Positions 8,043-17,048 of a stretch of DNA of 64,000 nucleotides are shown piece after piece. Every line of letters starts with the position of its first letter. Positions within the stretch are counted from its first letter, which is position 1. This DNA is from Acidimicrobiaceae bacterium. GTDB taxonomy: Bacteria > Actinomycetota > Acidimicrobiia > Acidimicrobiales > Aldehydirespiratoraceae. Below the pieces are notes generated by a model. That model saw only the letters and a program-made list of their open reading frames with translations. It made no database searches and was not told the DNA's origin. Both the position numbers and the translations under genes were made by a program. The DNA is taken from NCBI GenBank assembly GCA_026706815.1, contig JAPOYA010000057.1, positions 109,228-173,227 on the forward strand, given 5' to 3'.

Positions 8043-8891
8043 TTAGCCATTCGAGACAGCGCTTGTGGAACGGCCTCGGCTGCCACCAGGCAAGAACTGC
8101 GAGAGCTTCGGAGCCAACAGCAGACCCAGAGCCACGGACACGAGGCCGCCCACGGCGTCGATCCAGTAGTGGTTGGCCGTGACCACGATCGAAAAGAGCG
8201 TCAGCAGCGGATAGGACGCAATCACCGCTCGGCTCGTCCGCCGCTTCAGCACCGGATACAAGCCGATCATGCACCACACCGCCCAAGCGACATGCAGGCT
8301 CGGCATCGCCGCGTACTGATTCGAGATCGCCTCCATCGTCCCCGACTCGAAAGACCACAGTCCACCGGGATCAACAAGAGTGTCGACATAGTTGTGGCCC
8401 GGCACGCAGACGCCGTACTGCGAAGCACAGTTCGACAACAGGCGCGGCGGCATCAGCGGATACAGCGCAAAGCCGATGAGGGCCGAAGCGGTGGTGACCG
8501 CCAGAGCCGACCGCATCAAGGTGTAGCGGGCCGGGAAACGAACGAACAGGTACACCATCACGAAGATCGTGACGATGAAATGGAACGACCCGTAAAACAC
8601 GTTCAAGAACACAATGAGCCATTCCCAATCGAGAAATTGCTGTTGCGTCCTTTCCTCGAGGTAGAGCCCCATGGCCTTCTCAATGTCGATTATGTCAAGG
8701 GCGTTTTCGTAGGAGCGCTGCCGCACACTGTCGCCGAGGGCTGAACCGAACTGGTTCCTGATATACGAATAGACGATGTAGAACCCGAGCGTCATCCCGG
8801 CCTCGAGCCACCACTTCAACACCGGCCCCGGCGACGGGTTGCTTTCGACACTGGCGGCGTGCCCTGCTTCGACGCGCATTGGCGGTACCAT
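8043..8891 (-). CDS. PAP2-superfamily membrane phosphatase/phosphotransferase
   Basis: 282 aa with about six membrane segments. The PAP2 catalytic motifs are visible as YAAMPSLHVAW (second motif, with catalytic His) and ANHYWIDAVGG (third motif, His nucleophile and Asp). The family includes lipid phosphate phosphatases and inositol-phosphorylceramide-synthase-like proteins, whose long-loop layout this resembles. A GAGG motif five bases before the ATG at 8891 supports the start. It ends 34 bp before the dxs start on the same strand, so the two may be co-transcribed. Lipid substrate unknown. Confidence 0.8.
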   Translation of the reverse strand: MVPPMRVEAGHAASVESNPSPGPVLKWWLEAGMTLGFYIVYSYIRNQFGSALGDSVRQRSYENALDIIDIEKAMGLYLEERTQQQFLDWEWLIVFLNVFYGSFHFIVTIFVMVYLFVRFPARYTLMRSALAVTTASALIGFALYPLMPPRLLSNCASQYGVCVPGHNYVDTLVDPGGLWSFESGTMEAISNQYAAMPSLHVAWAVWCMIGLYPVLKRRTSRAVIASYPLLTLFSIVVTANHYWIDAVGGLVSVALGLLLAPKLSQFLPGGSRGRSTSAVSNG

Positions 8892-8919
8892 AGCGACCTC
8901 TGGACCTTGGAGTTGCTAA

Positions 8920-10311
8920 GTGCTTGACCATCAGTTGATAAACCGCACCCTCAGCGCTGCGCTGAGCACGGGCGCGGAGTTCGCAGAAGTGTTCGTAGAA
9001 GACAAGAAGTCATCGTCGGCCATGCTCGACGACGGGAAGGTCGAGGAGCTGACAAGCGGCCGGGACCGAGGGGCCGGCATTCGCGTGGTGGTCGGGGACA
9101 CAACCGGCTTCGCGCACACTGCGGATCTCTCGGAAGCTGGTCTCGCCGGGGCGGCCGAGGTCGCAGCGGCCGCGGCCCGGGGTGGAGGAGGCGGAACACG
9201 CACTGTCTCGGTCGGCAGCAGCGGCGTCTCGGCCGGCGCCACCGCCCAGGTTCCACCCGAAGACGTGGCCAAGACCGCCAAAGTCGAACTGCTGGTGCGC
9301 GCCGACGCGGAAGCGCGAGCGGTGGGACCACAGGTCTCGCAGGTCGCGGCTCGCTATGGAGACAGCCGCCGCCGGATTCTGGTGGCCAACAGCGACGGAC
9401 TCCTGGCCGAGGACGACCAGATCCGCACCCTGTTCTCGGTGTCGTGCGTGGCGACAGGCGACACCGGCCTGCAGACCGGCCGCGAGTCGGTGGGCCGAAC
9501 CATCGGATTCGAGCTCTTTGAAGAAACCGACGTCGCCGAGCTGGCTCGACGGGCAGCCGACCGTGCGACAACCAAACTGAGCGCGCGTCCAGCACCCTCG
9601 GGGACGATGCCGGTGGTGGTCGGCCCGGGCGGCGGGGGTGTGCTGTTTCACGAGGCGTGCGGCCATGGCCTGGAAGCTGACCTGGTAGCCAAATCGGCGA
9701 GCGTCTTCGCCGGCCGGGTCGGTGAACAGGTGGCCACGCCTCTTGTCACCCTTATCGACGACGGCACCATGGCCGGCGAATGGGGGCACTTCGCGATCGA
9801 CGACGAAGGCCGAGAAGCCGCGCACAACGTATTGATCGACCGCGGGGTGCTCACCGACTACATGTGGGACCACTTGCGTGCCCGCAAGCAGGGCCGGCCG
9901 AGCTCGGGCAACGGTCGGCGCCAGAGCTATCAGCATCTGCCGATGGTGCGAATGACCAACACCTACATCAGCAACGGTGAAGACGACCCGGACGACATAA
10001 TCTCCGGAACCGGATCAGGTGTGTATGTCGCGCAACTCGGCGGAGGGCAGGTCAACACCGCGACCGGCGACTTCGTGTTCGGCATGACCGAGGCCTACCT
10101 GATCGAGAACGGCGAGATCGGCGATCCGATACGGCAAGGAAACCTCATTGGCAACGGACCCGAGACCCTCAAGTTGATCGAGGCTGTCGGCAATGACTTT
10201 GCAATGGGCTCACCCGGCACCTGCGGCAAGGACGGCCAGGGCGTGCCGGTCGGGGACGGCACCCCGACGCTGCGGGTGAAGGCTCTCACCATCGGCGGCA
10301 CCGCGGCCTGA
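8920..10311 (+). CDS. tldD: TldD-family metalloprotease
   Basis: 463 aa, GTG start with GGAG eight bases upstream. The HExxxH zinc motif is seen as FHEACGHGLEAD at about residues 243-254, which is the catalytic mark of TldD. The TldD/TldE heterodimer cleaves unfolded peptides and matures certain RiPPs. The partner tldE follows 9 bp downstream, so they form an operon. No RiPP precursor or cyclase gene is visible nearby, so a general proteolytic role is more likely here. Confidence 0.93.
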   Translation: MLDHQLINRTLSAALSTGAEFAEVFVEDKKSSSAMLDDGKVEELTSGRDRGAGIRVVVGDTTGFAHTADLSEAGLAGAAEVAAAAARGGGGGTRTVSVGSSGVSAGATAQVPPEDVAKTAKVELLVRADAEARAVGPQVSQVAARYGDSRRRILVANSDGLLAEDDQIRTLFSVSCVATGDTGLQTGRESVGRTIGFELFEETDVAELARRAADRATTKLSARPAPSGTMPVVVGPGGGGVLFHEACGHGLEADLVAKSASVFAGRVGEQVATPLVTLIDDGTMAGEWGHFAIDDEGREAAHNVLIDRGVLTDYMWDHLRARKQGRPSSGNGRRQSYQHLPMVRMTNTYISNGEDDPDDIISGTGSGVYVAQLGGGQVNTATGDFVFGMTEAYLIENGEIGDPIRQGNLIGNGPETLKLIEAVGNDFAMGSPGTCGKDGQGVPVGDGTPTLRVKALTIGGTAA

Positions 10312-10320
10312 GGCGCTGTC

Positions 10321-11688
10321 ATGGCTGAGACGAACGGATCGACCAGCACGGAGCTGTTGGATATCGCCACTCGGGTTGCGGGTTGGGCGGACAGCGGCGA
10401 ACAGGTAGAGGTCTTCGTTGCTGAAGAACTCGAAACCGAGGTTCGGGCATACCAGGGAGCGGTCGAATCGTTCACGTCGGCTCGAAGCCAGGGGATTGGC
10501 GTGCGGGTTGTGGCCAACGGTCGCCAGGGGTATGCCTACGCGGGGACTCTCGACTCGTCGGCGTTGTCGGAGACTTTGCAAGAAGCACGTGACAACGCCG
10601 CCTTCGCCGAACCCGACGAATTCAACGGTGTGGCACAGCCTGACGGCGTGGACCCCGTCGCATTCGACCTGTTCGACCCGTCGCTGGACGACTTCTCAAC
10701 CGACGAGAAGGTCGCGCTCGCGGTCGAGCTCGAGCGCTGCACCCTCGGCGCAGACCAGCGGATCGCCGGGATCGAGACTGCCGAATACGCCGACACGCGT
10801 TGCGAGTCTGCGATCGCCACGTCCACGGGTATCGCCGGCGCCAGCCGCGAAACCGGCTGCTATCTGGCGACCTACGCAATGGCCGAGGCCGACGGCGAAA
10901 CCCAGACGGGTTTCGGGTACTCGATCGGCAGGGGGCCAGGCGCCCTGGACGTAGAACTTGCTGCCACCGAAGCGGCCGAGAGGGCCACTCGACTCCTGGG
11001 AGCGACCAAACCGCAGACGAGCAAGCTGACCGTCGTGCTTGATCCGTGGGTGACGGCCCAGTTGCTCGGAATCATCGGCGGAACGCTGAGCGGTGATGCG
11101 GTGCAGCGCGGTCGCTCCTTTTTCGCTGATCGAGTTGGTGAGCAAGTGGCAGTAGCCGACCTCTGTCTTCTCGACGACGCCACCAACGTCGACGCTTTCA
11201 CAGCTTCCGCGGTCGACGGCGAGGGGCTTGCCACGCGTCCGAATTCACTGATCGACTCAGGGGTGCTGCAGGGTTTCCTCCACAACTCCTACACGGCCCG
11301 GCGGGGTGCAACCTCGTCCACCGGCTCAGCGGTGCGCGCCGGCTTCAAAGGCGCCCCGGGGGTTGGTTCCCAAGCATTGGCTCTGCGTCCCGGCACGCGT
11401 AGCCGACAAGAGCTCATCGCCGGTATCGACGACGGCCTCCTGGTGCAGGGCGTCACCGGACTGCACTCCGGCGTCAATCCGGTTTCTGGGGATTTCTCCA
11501 CTGGCGCTGAAGGGCTTCGAATCCGCAGAGGCGCCCTGGCCGAACCGGTACGGGAGGTCACCATCGCTTCGACCCTCCAGCGGATACTGCTCGACATAAC
11601 CGAAATAGGCGATGATCTGCAGTGGCTGCCAATGAGCGCTGCGGGTGTTTCCCTGGTCGTCGCCGATGTGATGATGTCGGGCGCCTGA
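10321..11688 (+). CDS. tldE: TldE/PmbA-family protease partner
   Basis: 455 aa, homologous in layout to TldD but without the HExxxH motif, as expected of TldE/PmbA. Visible family segments include VLDPWVTAQLLGIIGGTLSGDAV, the C-terminal GVTGLHSGVNPVSGDFSTGAEG and the final IASTLQRILLDITEIGDDL. It would combine with TldD to form the proteolytic chamber. It is followed 11 bp later by uppP. Confidence 0.92.
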   Translation: MAETNGSTSTELLDIATRVAGWADSGEQVEVFVAEELETEVRAYQGAVESFTSARSQGIGVRVVANGRQGYAYAGTLDSSALSETLQEARDNAAFAEPDEFNGVAQPDGVDPVAFDLFDPSLDDFSTDEKVALAVELERCTLGADQRIAGIETAEYADTRCESAIATSTGIAGASRETGCYLATYAMAEADGETQTGFGYSIGRGPGALDVELAATEAAERATRLLGATKPQTSKLTVVLDPWVTAQLLGIIGGTLSGDAVQRGRSFFADRVGEQVAVADLCLLDDATNVDAFTASAVDGEGLATRPNSLIDSGVLQGFLHNSYTARRGATSSTGSAVRAGFKGAPGVGSQALALRPGTRSRQELIAGIDDGLLVQGVTGLHSGVNPVSGDFSTGAEGLRIRRGALAEPVREVTIASTLQRILLDITEIGDDLQWLPMSAAGVSLVVADVMMSGA

Positions 11689-11699
11689 GCCGGTGGCCG

Positions 11700-12521
11700 A
11701 TGTCAGTTCTGCACGCCATTGTCCTCGGCATTGTGCAGGGTCTCTCTGAGTTCTTCCCCATCTCATCGAGTGCGCATCTGGAGCTGACTCGCCGGCTGTT
11801 CGGCTGGGAGGAACTGAGTGGTGAGCTCGAGACGTCGTTCGACGTTGCGGTGCATCTTGGAACGCTCGTCGGCGCGATCGCCTACCTCCGTGCCGATATA
11901 GCGAAGTACCTCGTCGCCGGACTGGCGCCTCTGCGGCGGCGACCGCTCACCAACGATGGGCGTGTCGGCTGGTTCTTGGTCGCTTCTGCGGCGCCGGCGG
12001 GGTTGGTTGGCGTGGCCCTGGCCGATCAGATCGACAACCTTGAGGGGACAGCCGCGATCGCGGTCGTGTTGATCGTGTTCGGGTTGTTGCTGCTGTTGGC
12101 TGACCGGATGCCGGAGCGGCGCGGCCGAGACGAGTTCACCCTTCGTGACGCCCTGCTTATGGGCGTTGGCCAAGCTCTGGCTCTGCAGCCTGGAGTCTCT
12201 CGTTCTGGAGCAGCCCTCACAGTTTCGCGTCTGCTCGGTTTCGAGAGGGACGCAGCGGTCCGGCTGGTCTTCTTGATGAGCCTTCCAGTCATTGCCGGCG
12301 CTGGACTGTTCTCCTTGTTGACCGCAGATATTCCGCCGTCATTTCGGGCTCCGTTCCTCTCAGGCGCCGCGACCTCTGCGGTGACGGGCTGGGTTGCGGT
12401 GTGGGGAATGCTCCGCCTGGTCCGGCGCCACAGCTTCACTCCGTTCGTCTGGTACCGGGTGATCCTCGGCCTCGGCGTGCTCGGCATTCTGGCCGCCTCT
12501 ATGTCCACTACAGCCAGCTAA
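11700..12521 (+). CDS. uppP: Undecaprenyl-diphosphatase
   Basis: 273 aa integral membrane protein from the ATG at 11700. The N-terminal signature GIVQGLSEFFPISSSAHLEL and the second motif (QPGVSRSGAALTVSRLLG) with its Ser-Arg-Ser-Gly are diagnostic for UppP/BacA. It recycles undecaprenyl diphosphate to the monophosphate carrier for cell-wall synthesis and gives bacitracin tolerance. It is 11 bp after tldE on the same strand. Its stop overlaps the end of the convergent SAF-domain gene by 4 bp. Confidence 0.94.
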   Translation: MSVLHAIVLGIVQGLSEFFPISSSAHLELTRRLFGWEELSGELETSFDVAVHLGTLVGAIAYLRADIAKYLVAGLAPLRRRPLTNDGRVGWFLVASAAPAGLVGVALADQIDNLEGTAAIAVVLIVFGLLLLLADRMPERRGRDEFTLRDALLMGVGQALALQPGVSRSGAALTVSRLLGFERDAAVRLVFLMSLPVIAGAGLFSLLTADIPPSFRAPFLSGAATSAVTGWVAVWGMLRLVRRHSFTPFVWYRVILGLGVLGILAASMSTTAS

Positions 12522-13141
12522 CCGACAAGGACAGGAACGACGCCTCCGGTGGTCAACGATTGAATGACGGCTTGGATCTGTTGATCCGCTATGGCGACGG
12601 TGGCGAAACCTTCGTGAACCTCGATGACGCGTGCATCGTCGGCCAATCGCTTGCCGTCGATGAGGCCGTACAGATCAACCAAGTCTCCTGCTCCCAAGGG
12701 GGTTCCGTCGGTTGCGATGGTCAGCCCTCCCGCAGCCTCGCCGAGTTGAGCGGCCAACTGCCCGGTGGCGGTCGTGAGCCTCCCGTCTCGGACGATCTCC
12801 CCGGTCGCCATGGAATCTCTCAGCATGAGCCCGTTCGGGTCGGTGAGCGTCGCGTCGTGAGGTGTTCCCGCAGTTGGGAGTCGTGTCGAGGCGAGATCAT
12901 CGGTGGTGAGAGTCGTGCCGGCTTCCAAGTCTCTGGTGACCACCCAACCGTCGATTTCGGTTTGCCACTGCGCTCGTGCTGTTGCAGCGCTGTCGTAGAT
13001 CCCCGCGAGCCATAATCCGACGCCCAGACCGATCGCCGCCGTCAGGACGAATCTCGGCCAGCGACTACGGCGAACAGCCACCCGACAACTGCCGATTGTG
13101 GCGCGCAACGCTGCTATTGGCGGCCTGCCCAGCTCAAACAT
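12518..13141 (-). CDS. SAF-domain membrane-anchored protein (CpaB/RcpC-like)
   Basis: About 207 aa from the ATG at 13141, supported by an AGGGGG motif and a methionine that begins a normal N-terminus. An upstream extension would run antiparallel through the fmdB tail. One membrane helix (FVLTAAIGLGVGLWLAGIY) lies at about residues 31-49. The following part, VVTRDLEAGTTLTTDDL to about residue 130, is a SAF domain of the CpaB/RcpC/FlgA kind. Such proteins act in pilus assembly or in periplasmic chaperoning. No other pilus genes are visible here, so the function stays open. It lies 53 bp after fmdB. Confidence 0.75.
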   Translation of the reverse strand: MFELGRPPIAALRATIGSCRVAVRRSRWPRFVLTAAIGLGVGLWLAGIYDSAATARAQWQTEIDGWVVTRDLEAGTTLTTDDLASTRLPTAGTPHDATLTDPNGLMLRDSMATGEIVRDGRLTTATGQLAAQLGEAAGGLTIATDGTPLGAGDLVDLYGLIDGKRLADDARVIEVHEGFATVAIADQQIQAVIQSLTTGGVVPVLVG

Positions 13142-13194
13142 GTTCGCCCCCTGTGGAGGCTCGAGAATTGTTGGGGGAAGCTGTGAGGGGAGTG

Positions 13195-13551
13195 TCAGGC
13201 AGCGCTCGAGGCGTTGCTCTTGGAGGTGTTGGAACCGTTCACGGACGACCCGGAATCGCTGGTCGAAGAACTCGACTCGCTCTTTGCAGTGCTTGATTCG
13301 CTGGTCGAAGAACTCGAGCGGGACTCCTCCGATGCCCTGGATCGGGCGTTCGAGCCGTGGTCGTTCTTGTAGAAACCCTCGCCCTTGAAAGAGATTCCAA
13401 CCTTCGAGAACACTTTCTTGACGGGTGCGCCGCACTCTTGATCCTCGTTGTCATGGACTAGAGTGCAGACTGTCAGGGCTTCGTCGCGGAACGACTGCCA
13501 CAACTCGAACATCTCTCCGGTGCGCTGACAGCGATAGTCGTACGTGGGCAC
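13195..13551 (-). CDS. FmdB-family zinc-ribbon protein with Ser-rich tail
   Basis: 118 aa from the GTG at 13551, which gives the family-typical start (M/V)PTYDYRCQRTGEMFE. Cysteines in YDYRC, LTVC and the ECGAPVKKVFSKVG segment fit the putative FmdB regulatory zinc ribbon. After about residue 65 the protein becomes a low-complexity tail of Ser, Glu, Asp and Asn (for example SRSSSSTSESSTAKSESSSS). That tail makes it roughly twice the domain length. FmdB proteins were first linked to formamidase/C1 regulation, but their molecular role is not well established. Confidence 0.8.
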   Translation of the reverse strand: MPTYDYRCQRTGEMFELWQSFRDEALTVCTLVHDNEDQECGAPVKKVFSKVGISFKGEGFYKNDHGSNARSRASEESRSSSSTSESSTAKSESSSSTSDSGSSVNGSNTSKSNASSAA

Positions 13552-13602
13552 GAGGAGAGAGGATACCTGTGCCGACAGCGCTCGCCACCGTACGATGGTC
13601 GG

Positions 13603-14157
13603 GTGATTGAAGTTGCCGCCCTTGCGGTCGGCGCCTACGTCTTTGGAATGTTCCCGACTGCGACGATCGTGGGGCGGCGCATGGGCGTCGATCCAACCCG
13701 CGAGGGCTCGGGCAATCCCGGTGCGTCCAACATCTATCGGCTCGGGAGCCGCAGGGCCGGTGTGGTCGTCGGGCTGATCGACATGTGCAAGGGCGCGGCT
13801 CCCGCGGCGGCGGCTCTCGCACTGTCCGGCCGGCCTGCCGCACATGCCGTATGGGTGGCTGCGGTGGCCGGGCATGTCTGGCCGGTGCTTCGACGCTTTC
13901 GCGGCGGCAAGGGTGTGGCCACCGCAGGCGGCGCAGGCCTGGTTGTCAGCCCTGTCATCGGCTTGCTGTGCGCGCTGTCCTTCCTCATTGTGGTGAAGGT
14001 GATGAGGGTCGCCGCGTTGGGATCACTGTCAATCGCGTTCTCGTATCCGGTGCTGGCGACCATTGCGGGTCTCCCGACTTGGGAGATCCTGGTGTCGATC
14101 GGGGTCGCGGCCATCCTTGTCGCACGCCACCAGTCCAACATCCGCCGCCTCATTTAG
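13603..14157 (+). CDS. plsY: Glycerol-3-phosphate acyltransferase (acyl-phosphate type)
   Basis: 184 aa integral membrane protein, GTG start. PlsY motifs are present: GSGNPGASNIYR (motif 1), GHVWPVLRRFRGGKGVATAGG (motif 2, glycine-rich and basic) and the C-terminal ARHQSNIRRLI (motif 3, ending just before the stop). It transfers acyl groups from acyl phosphate to glycerol 3-phosphate at the membrane, the first step of phospholipid synthesis. It is divergent from fmdB, with about 50 bp between starts. Confidence 0.93.
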   Translation: MIEVAALAVGAYVFGMFPTATIVGRRMGVDPTREGSGNPGASNIYRLGSRRAGVVVGLIDMCKGAAPAAAALALSGRPAAHAVWVAAVAGHVWPVLRRFRGGKGVATAGGAGLVVSPVIGLLCALSFLIVVKVMRVAALGSLSIAFSYPVLATIAGLPTWEILVSIGVAAILVARHQSNIRRLI

Positions 14158-14238
14158 GAGCGCCGGCTGCCGACAGCCAACCACCAGCGTCGTGCGTCGG
14201 CGGTGGCATCTGGTCCCGCGTTGGGGCACGCTTTAGGT

Positions 14239-15453
14239 GTGATCCCGCTAGAAGAAGCTCGTTCGCACGTTCTTGACCGGGTCGGCACTCTGCCCGCTGT
14301 GTCGGTCTCGTTGGCCGACGCCGCCGGTTTGGTGCTGGCGGAGCCCATTGTCGCCCAAGAGTTGGTGCCGCCGTTCGCAAACACCGCCATGGACGGGTTC
14401 GCGGTGATTGCCGCCGACACGGCTGACGCACCGGTCACTCTCGAAGTGGCGGGCACGGTGGCCGCGGGTGCCCCGGCAACTCGGCCGCTAGGTCCGGGTC
14501 AAGCTATGCGCATTATGACGGGGGCGCCGATGCCCGAAGGCGCCGATGCGGTTGTGATGGTCGAGAGGACCTCCCACGACGCCGAAAACGGGCTGGTTGA
14601 TGTTGAGATCTCGGTGGGCGAAGGCAACCATGTGCGCGAGGCGGGGGAGGACGTACGACCCGGTGACGAGCTGTTCGGTGCGGGTACGGTGCTGGCTGCA
14701 GGCCACCTCGGCGTTCTGGCAAGCGTCGGCATTGGTGCGGTGCGCGCCCATCGCAGGCCAGTGGTGGGAGTCGTTTCCACAGGCGATGAGCTCGTCGACG
14801 ACGGTCGACCGCTGAAACCCGGAGAGATCAGAGACTCGAACCGGCGCACTCTGCTGACGATGCTGGACGAATCCGGCATGGAACCCGTTGATCTCGGCAT
14901 CGCACGCGACAACGAGGCCGACATCGCCGAGGCGTTCACCCAGGGCGCTGCCCGCTGCGATGCGATACTCTCGTCAGGCGGCGTGTCGATGGGAGCTTTC
15001 GACTATGTGAAAGTGGTACTGGACCGTCTCGGTGACATGCGCTGGATGCAAATCGCCATCAAGCCTGCGAAACCGTTCGCGTTCGGGCTGATCGGCACGA
15101 CTCCGGTGTTCGGGCTTCCAGGCAACCCGGTTTCGTCTATGGTCAGCTACGAGCTCTTTGCCCGTCCTGCGCTGCGCAGGATGGCGGGGCATGCGCTTAT
15201 TGCCCGACCGGTCCGGCGCGCGGTCAGCGAGGATCCACTCGGCCGCCACGATGACGGCAAGACCCATTTCATACGAGTCACCGGCGGCCCGGACGAAACC
15301 GGGCGTTGGCACGTCCGCAAGCTCACCGGTCAAGGCTCGCATCAGCTCACGGCCATGGCCCGTGCCAGCGCGCTGGCGATTGTTCCCGAGGGGGTGGAGA
15401 TCGCAGTCGGCGATGAGGTTGAGATCATAGGTTTGGGTACGGTGGTCGCATGA
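14239..15453 (+). CDS. moeA: MoeA/gephyrin-like molybdopterin molybdotransferase (possible Glp)
   Basis: About 404 aa from the GTG at 14239, so that the protein begins just before PLEEARSHVLD as in the family. A GTG at 14203 would add 12 residues. Motifs include PPFANTAMDGFAV, the MoeA/MoaB core SSGGVSMGAFDYVK and PVFGLPGNPVSSMVSYELF. It inserts molybdate into adenylylated molybdopterin. In actinobacteria a MoeA paralogue (Glp) works in cell division with the membrane protein GlpR/SepX. A SepX/GlpR-like gene lies three genes downstream, so this protein could be Glp, a true MoeA, or both. It overlaps moaA by 4 bp. Confidence 0.9.
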   Translation: MIPLEEARSHVLDRVGTLPAVSVSLADAAGLVLAEPIVAQELVPPFANTAMDGFAVIAADTADAPVTLEVAGTVAAGAPATRPLGPGQAMRIMTGAPMPEGADAVVMVERTSHDAENGLVDVEISVGEGNHVREAGEDVRPGDELFGAGTVLAAGHLGVLASVGIGAVRAHRRPVVGVVSTGDELVDDGRPLKPGEIRDSNRRTLLTMLDESGMEPVDLGIARDNEADIAEAFTQGAARCDAILSSGGVSMGAFDYVKVVLDRLGDMRWMQIAIKPAKPFAFGLIGTTPVFGLPGNPVSSMVSYELFARPALRRMAGHALIARPVRRAVSEDPLGRHDDGKTHFIRVTGGPDETGRWHVRKLTGQGSHQLTAMARASALAIVPEGVEIAVGDEVEIIGLGTVVA

Positions 15454-16433
15454 TCTCGCAGTTGATCGACGGATTCGGTCGCGTTCATCGGGACCTGCGA
15501 ATCTCCGTCACCGATCGCTGCAACTTTCGTTGCACCTACTGCATGCCCCAGGAAGGTATGCAATGGCAGCGACGCGAAGACCTGCTTTCGTTCGAGGAGA
15601 TCGAACGCGTGGCGCAGATCATGGTTGAGCGCTTCGGGGTGAGCGCTGTCCGTTTGACTGGCGGCGAGCCGACGGTACGCGCCAAGCTGCCGATTCTGGT
15701 TGCCAAGCTCGCAGCCCTGAACGTTGATCTGGCGATGACGACCAACGGGGTCGCGCTGCCGTTGCTGGCCGACGAGTTGCGAGCCGCTGGTCTCGCAAGA
15801 ATCAACATTTCCCTGGACTCATTGCGAGCAGATCGTTTCGGGCAACTCACTCGACGCAATGAACTTCCACGGGTGCTGGAAGGCATCGACGCCGCGCTGG
15901 CTGCAGGTTTCAACCCCGTGAAGGTCAATGTCGTCGTGATGAAAGGCGTCAACGACGACGAGATTGTGGACTTTGCCCGCTTCGGCCGAGACCGGGGTGT
16001 GGTCGTGCGCTTCATCGAGTTCATGCCCCTTGACGCGGACGAAATCTGGAGCAGCGAACAGGTGATGGCTCAGACCGAGATCCTCGACCGCCTCTCGAGC
16101 GAATTTGATCTGGTCCCCCTTGAGCGCACATCGGCGCCGGCCACACGCTGGCGCCACGCAGACGGCCGAGGCGAGATCGGGATCGTGGCCAGCGTGAGCC
16201 AGTCGTTCTGCGAGTCGTGTGACCGAGTACGCATCACTGCGGACGGGCAGTTCCGCAATTGCCTGTTCGCCACCACCGAGACCGATGTCCGGGCGCTTTT
16301 GCGCAACGGAGTGTCCGACGACGGGATCGCCGAGGCACTGCAGCGGTCCGTGTTGTCCAAGTGGGCTGGTCACAGCATCAATCGGGTGCACTTCATCCGT
16401 CCCCGTCGTTCGATGTCGGAGATCGGCGGCTGA
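15450..16433 (+). CDS. moaA: GTP 3',8-cyclase, radical SAM
   Basis: 327 aa. The N-terminal radical-SAM cluster motif CNFRCTYC is present, with the second [4Fe-4S] site near the C-terminus in SFCESCDRVRITADGQFRNC. The protein ends in Gly-Gly (MSEIGG), the tail needed for activity. It converts GTP to 3',8-cyclo-7,8-dihydro-GTP, the first step of molybdopterin synthesis. It starts inside the moeA stop (ATGA) and ends 4 bp before moaC, so the three are one operon. The product would serve the molybdopterin formate dehydrogenase at 49.8-54.5 kb. Confidence 0.96.
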   Translation: MISQLIDGFGRVHRDLRISVTDRCNFRCTYCMPQEGMQWQRREDLLSFEEIERVAQIMVERFGVSAVRLTGGEPTVRAKLPILVAKLAALNVDLAMTTNGVALPLLADELRAAGLARINISLDSLRADRFGQLTRRNELPRVLEGIDAALAAGFNPVKVNVVVMKGVNDDEIVDFARFGRDRGVVVRFIEFMPLDADEIWSSEQVMAQTEILDRLSSEFDLVPLERTSAPATRWRHADGRGEIGIVASVSQSFCESCDRVRITADGQFRNCLFATTETDVRALLRNGVSDDGIAEALQRSVLSKWAGHSINRVHFIRPRRSMSEIGG

Positions 16434-16437
16434 CACG

Positions 16438-16923
16438 ATGGCCGATCAGGGGTTCACGCATCTAGATCCCGCCGGCCGTGCCCGAATGGTGGACGTCACC
16501 CCCAAAGACCCGAGCCATCGTATGGCGATTGCCCGAGCCCGTGTGTTGATGACGGCTGAGACCGCGCTGGCTGTGGCACAGGGAGCAATAGAGAAGGGCG
16601 ACGTCTTGGCAGTCGCCCGCGTCGCTGGGATTCAGGCCGCGAAGTGTTGCTCCGACCTGGTTCCCCTGTGCCATCCGCTGCTGGTCGGAGCGGTCACAGT
16701 CAACTTCGAGATTCTCGACACGAGCATCGTGATCGAGTCGCAGGTCGAAACAGTCGACCGCACCGGGGTGGAGATGGAGGCGCTCACAGCCTGCAGTGTT
16801 GCCGCGCTGACCGTGTATGACATGTGCAAGTCGAAGGATCGCTCGATGGTGATCTCAGATATCGCGCTTTGGGAAAAAACTGGCGGCCGCTCCGGCCATT
16901 ACCGACGTGAAGGCTCGGATTAG
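16438..16923 (+). CDS. moaC: Cyclic pyranopterin monophosphate synthase
   Basis: 161 aa from the ATG at 16438; longer in-frame versions overlap moaA. Typical MoaC features are GRARMVDVTPKDPSHR, LVPLCHPLLV and AALTVYDMCKSKDRSMVISDIALWEKTGG. It completes conversion of the MoaA product to cyclic pyranopterin monophosphate. It is the third gene of the moeA-moaA-moaC operon. moaB, moaD and moaE are not in this window. Confidence 0.96.
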   Translation: MADQGFTHLDPAGRARMVDVTPKDPSHRMAIARARVLMTAETALAVAQGAIEKGDVLAVARVAGIQAAKCCSDLVPLCHPLLVGAVTVNFEILDTSIVIESQVETVDRTGVEMEALTACSVAALTVYDMCKSKDRSMVISDIALWEKTGGRSGHYRREGSD

Positions 16924-16943
16924 GATCGGGGAACTCGAAAGCG

Positions 16944-16972
16944 TTGCCTTTGCATTTCGATTGTAGTATAAC
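16944..16972 (+). promoter_or_regulatory. Putative sigma-70-type promoter for the SepX/GlpR-like gene
   Basis: TTGCCT at 16944-16949 and TATAAC at 16967-16972 are separated by 17 bp in an unusually AT-rich stretch between moaC and the downstream membrane-protein gene. The spacing and hexamers fit a housekeeping promoter. This would let the downstream gene be expressed separately from the moa genes. Confidence 0.4.
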
Positions 16973-17048
16973 TGTAACTTAGCTCTAAGGTACCTGCCCT
17001 TTCGCAGCCGCGTTCACACAGCCAACACTTGCTGGGAGTTCAAACCAC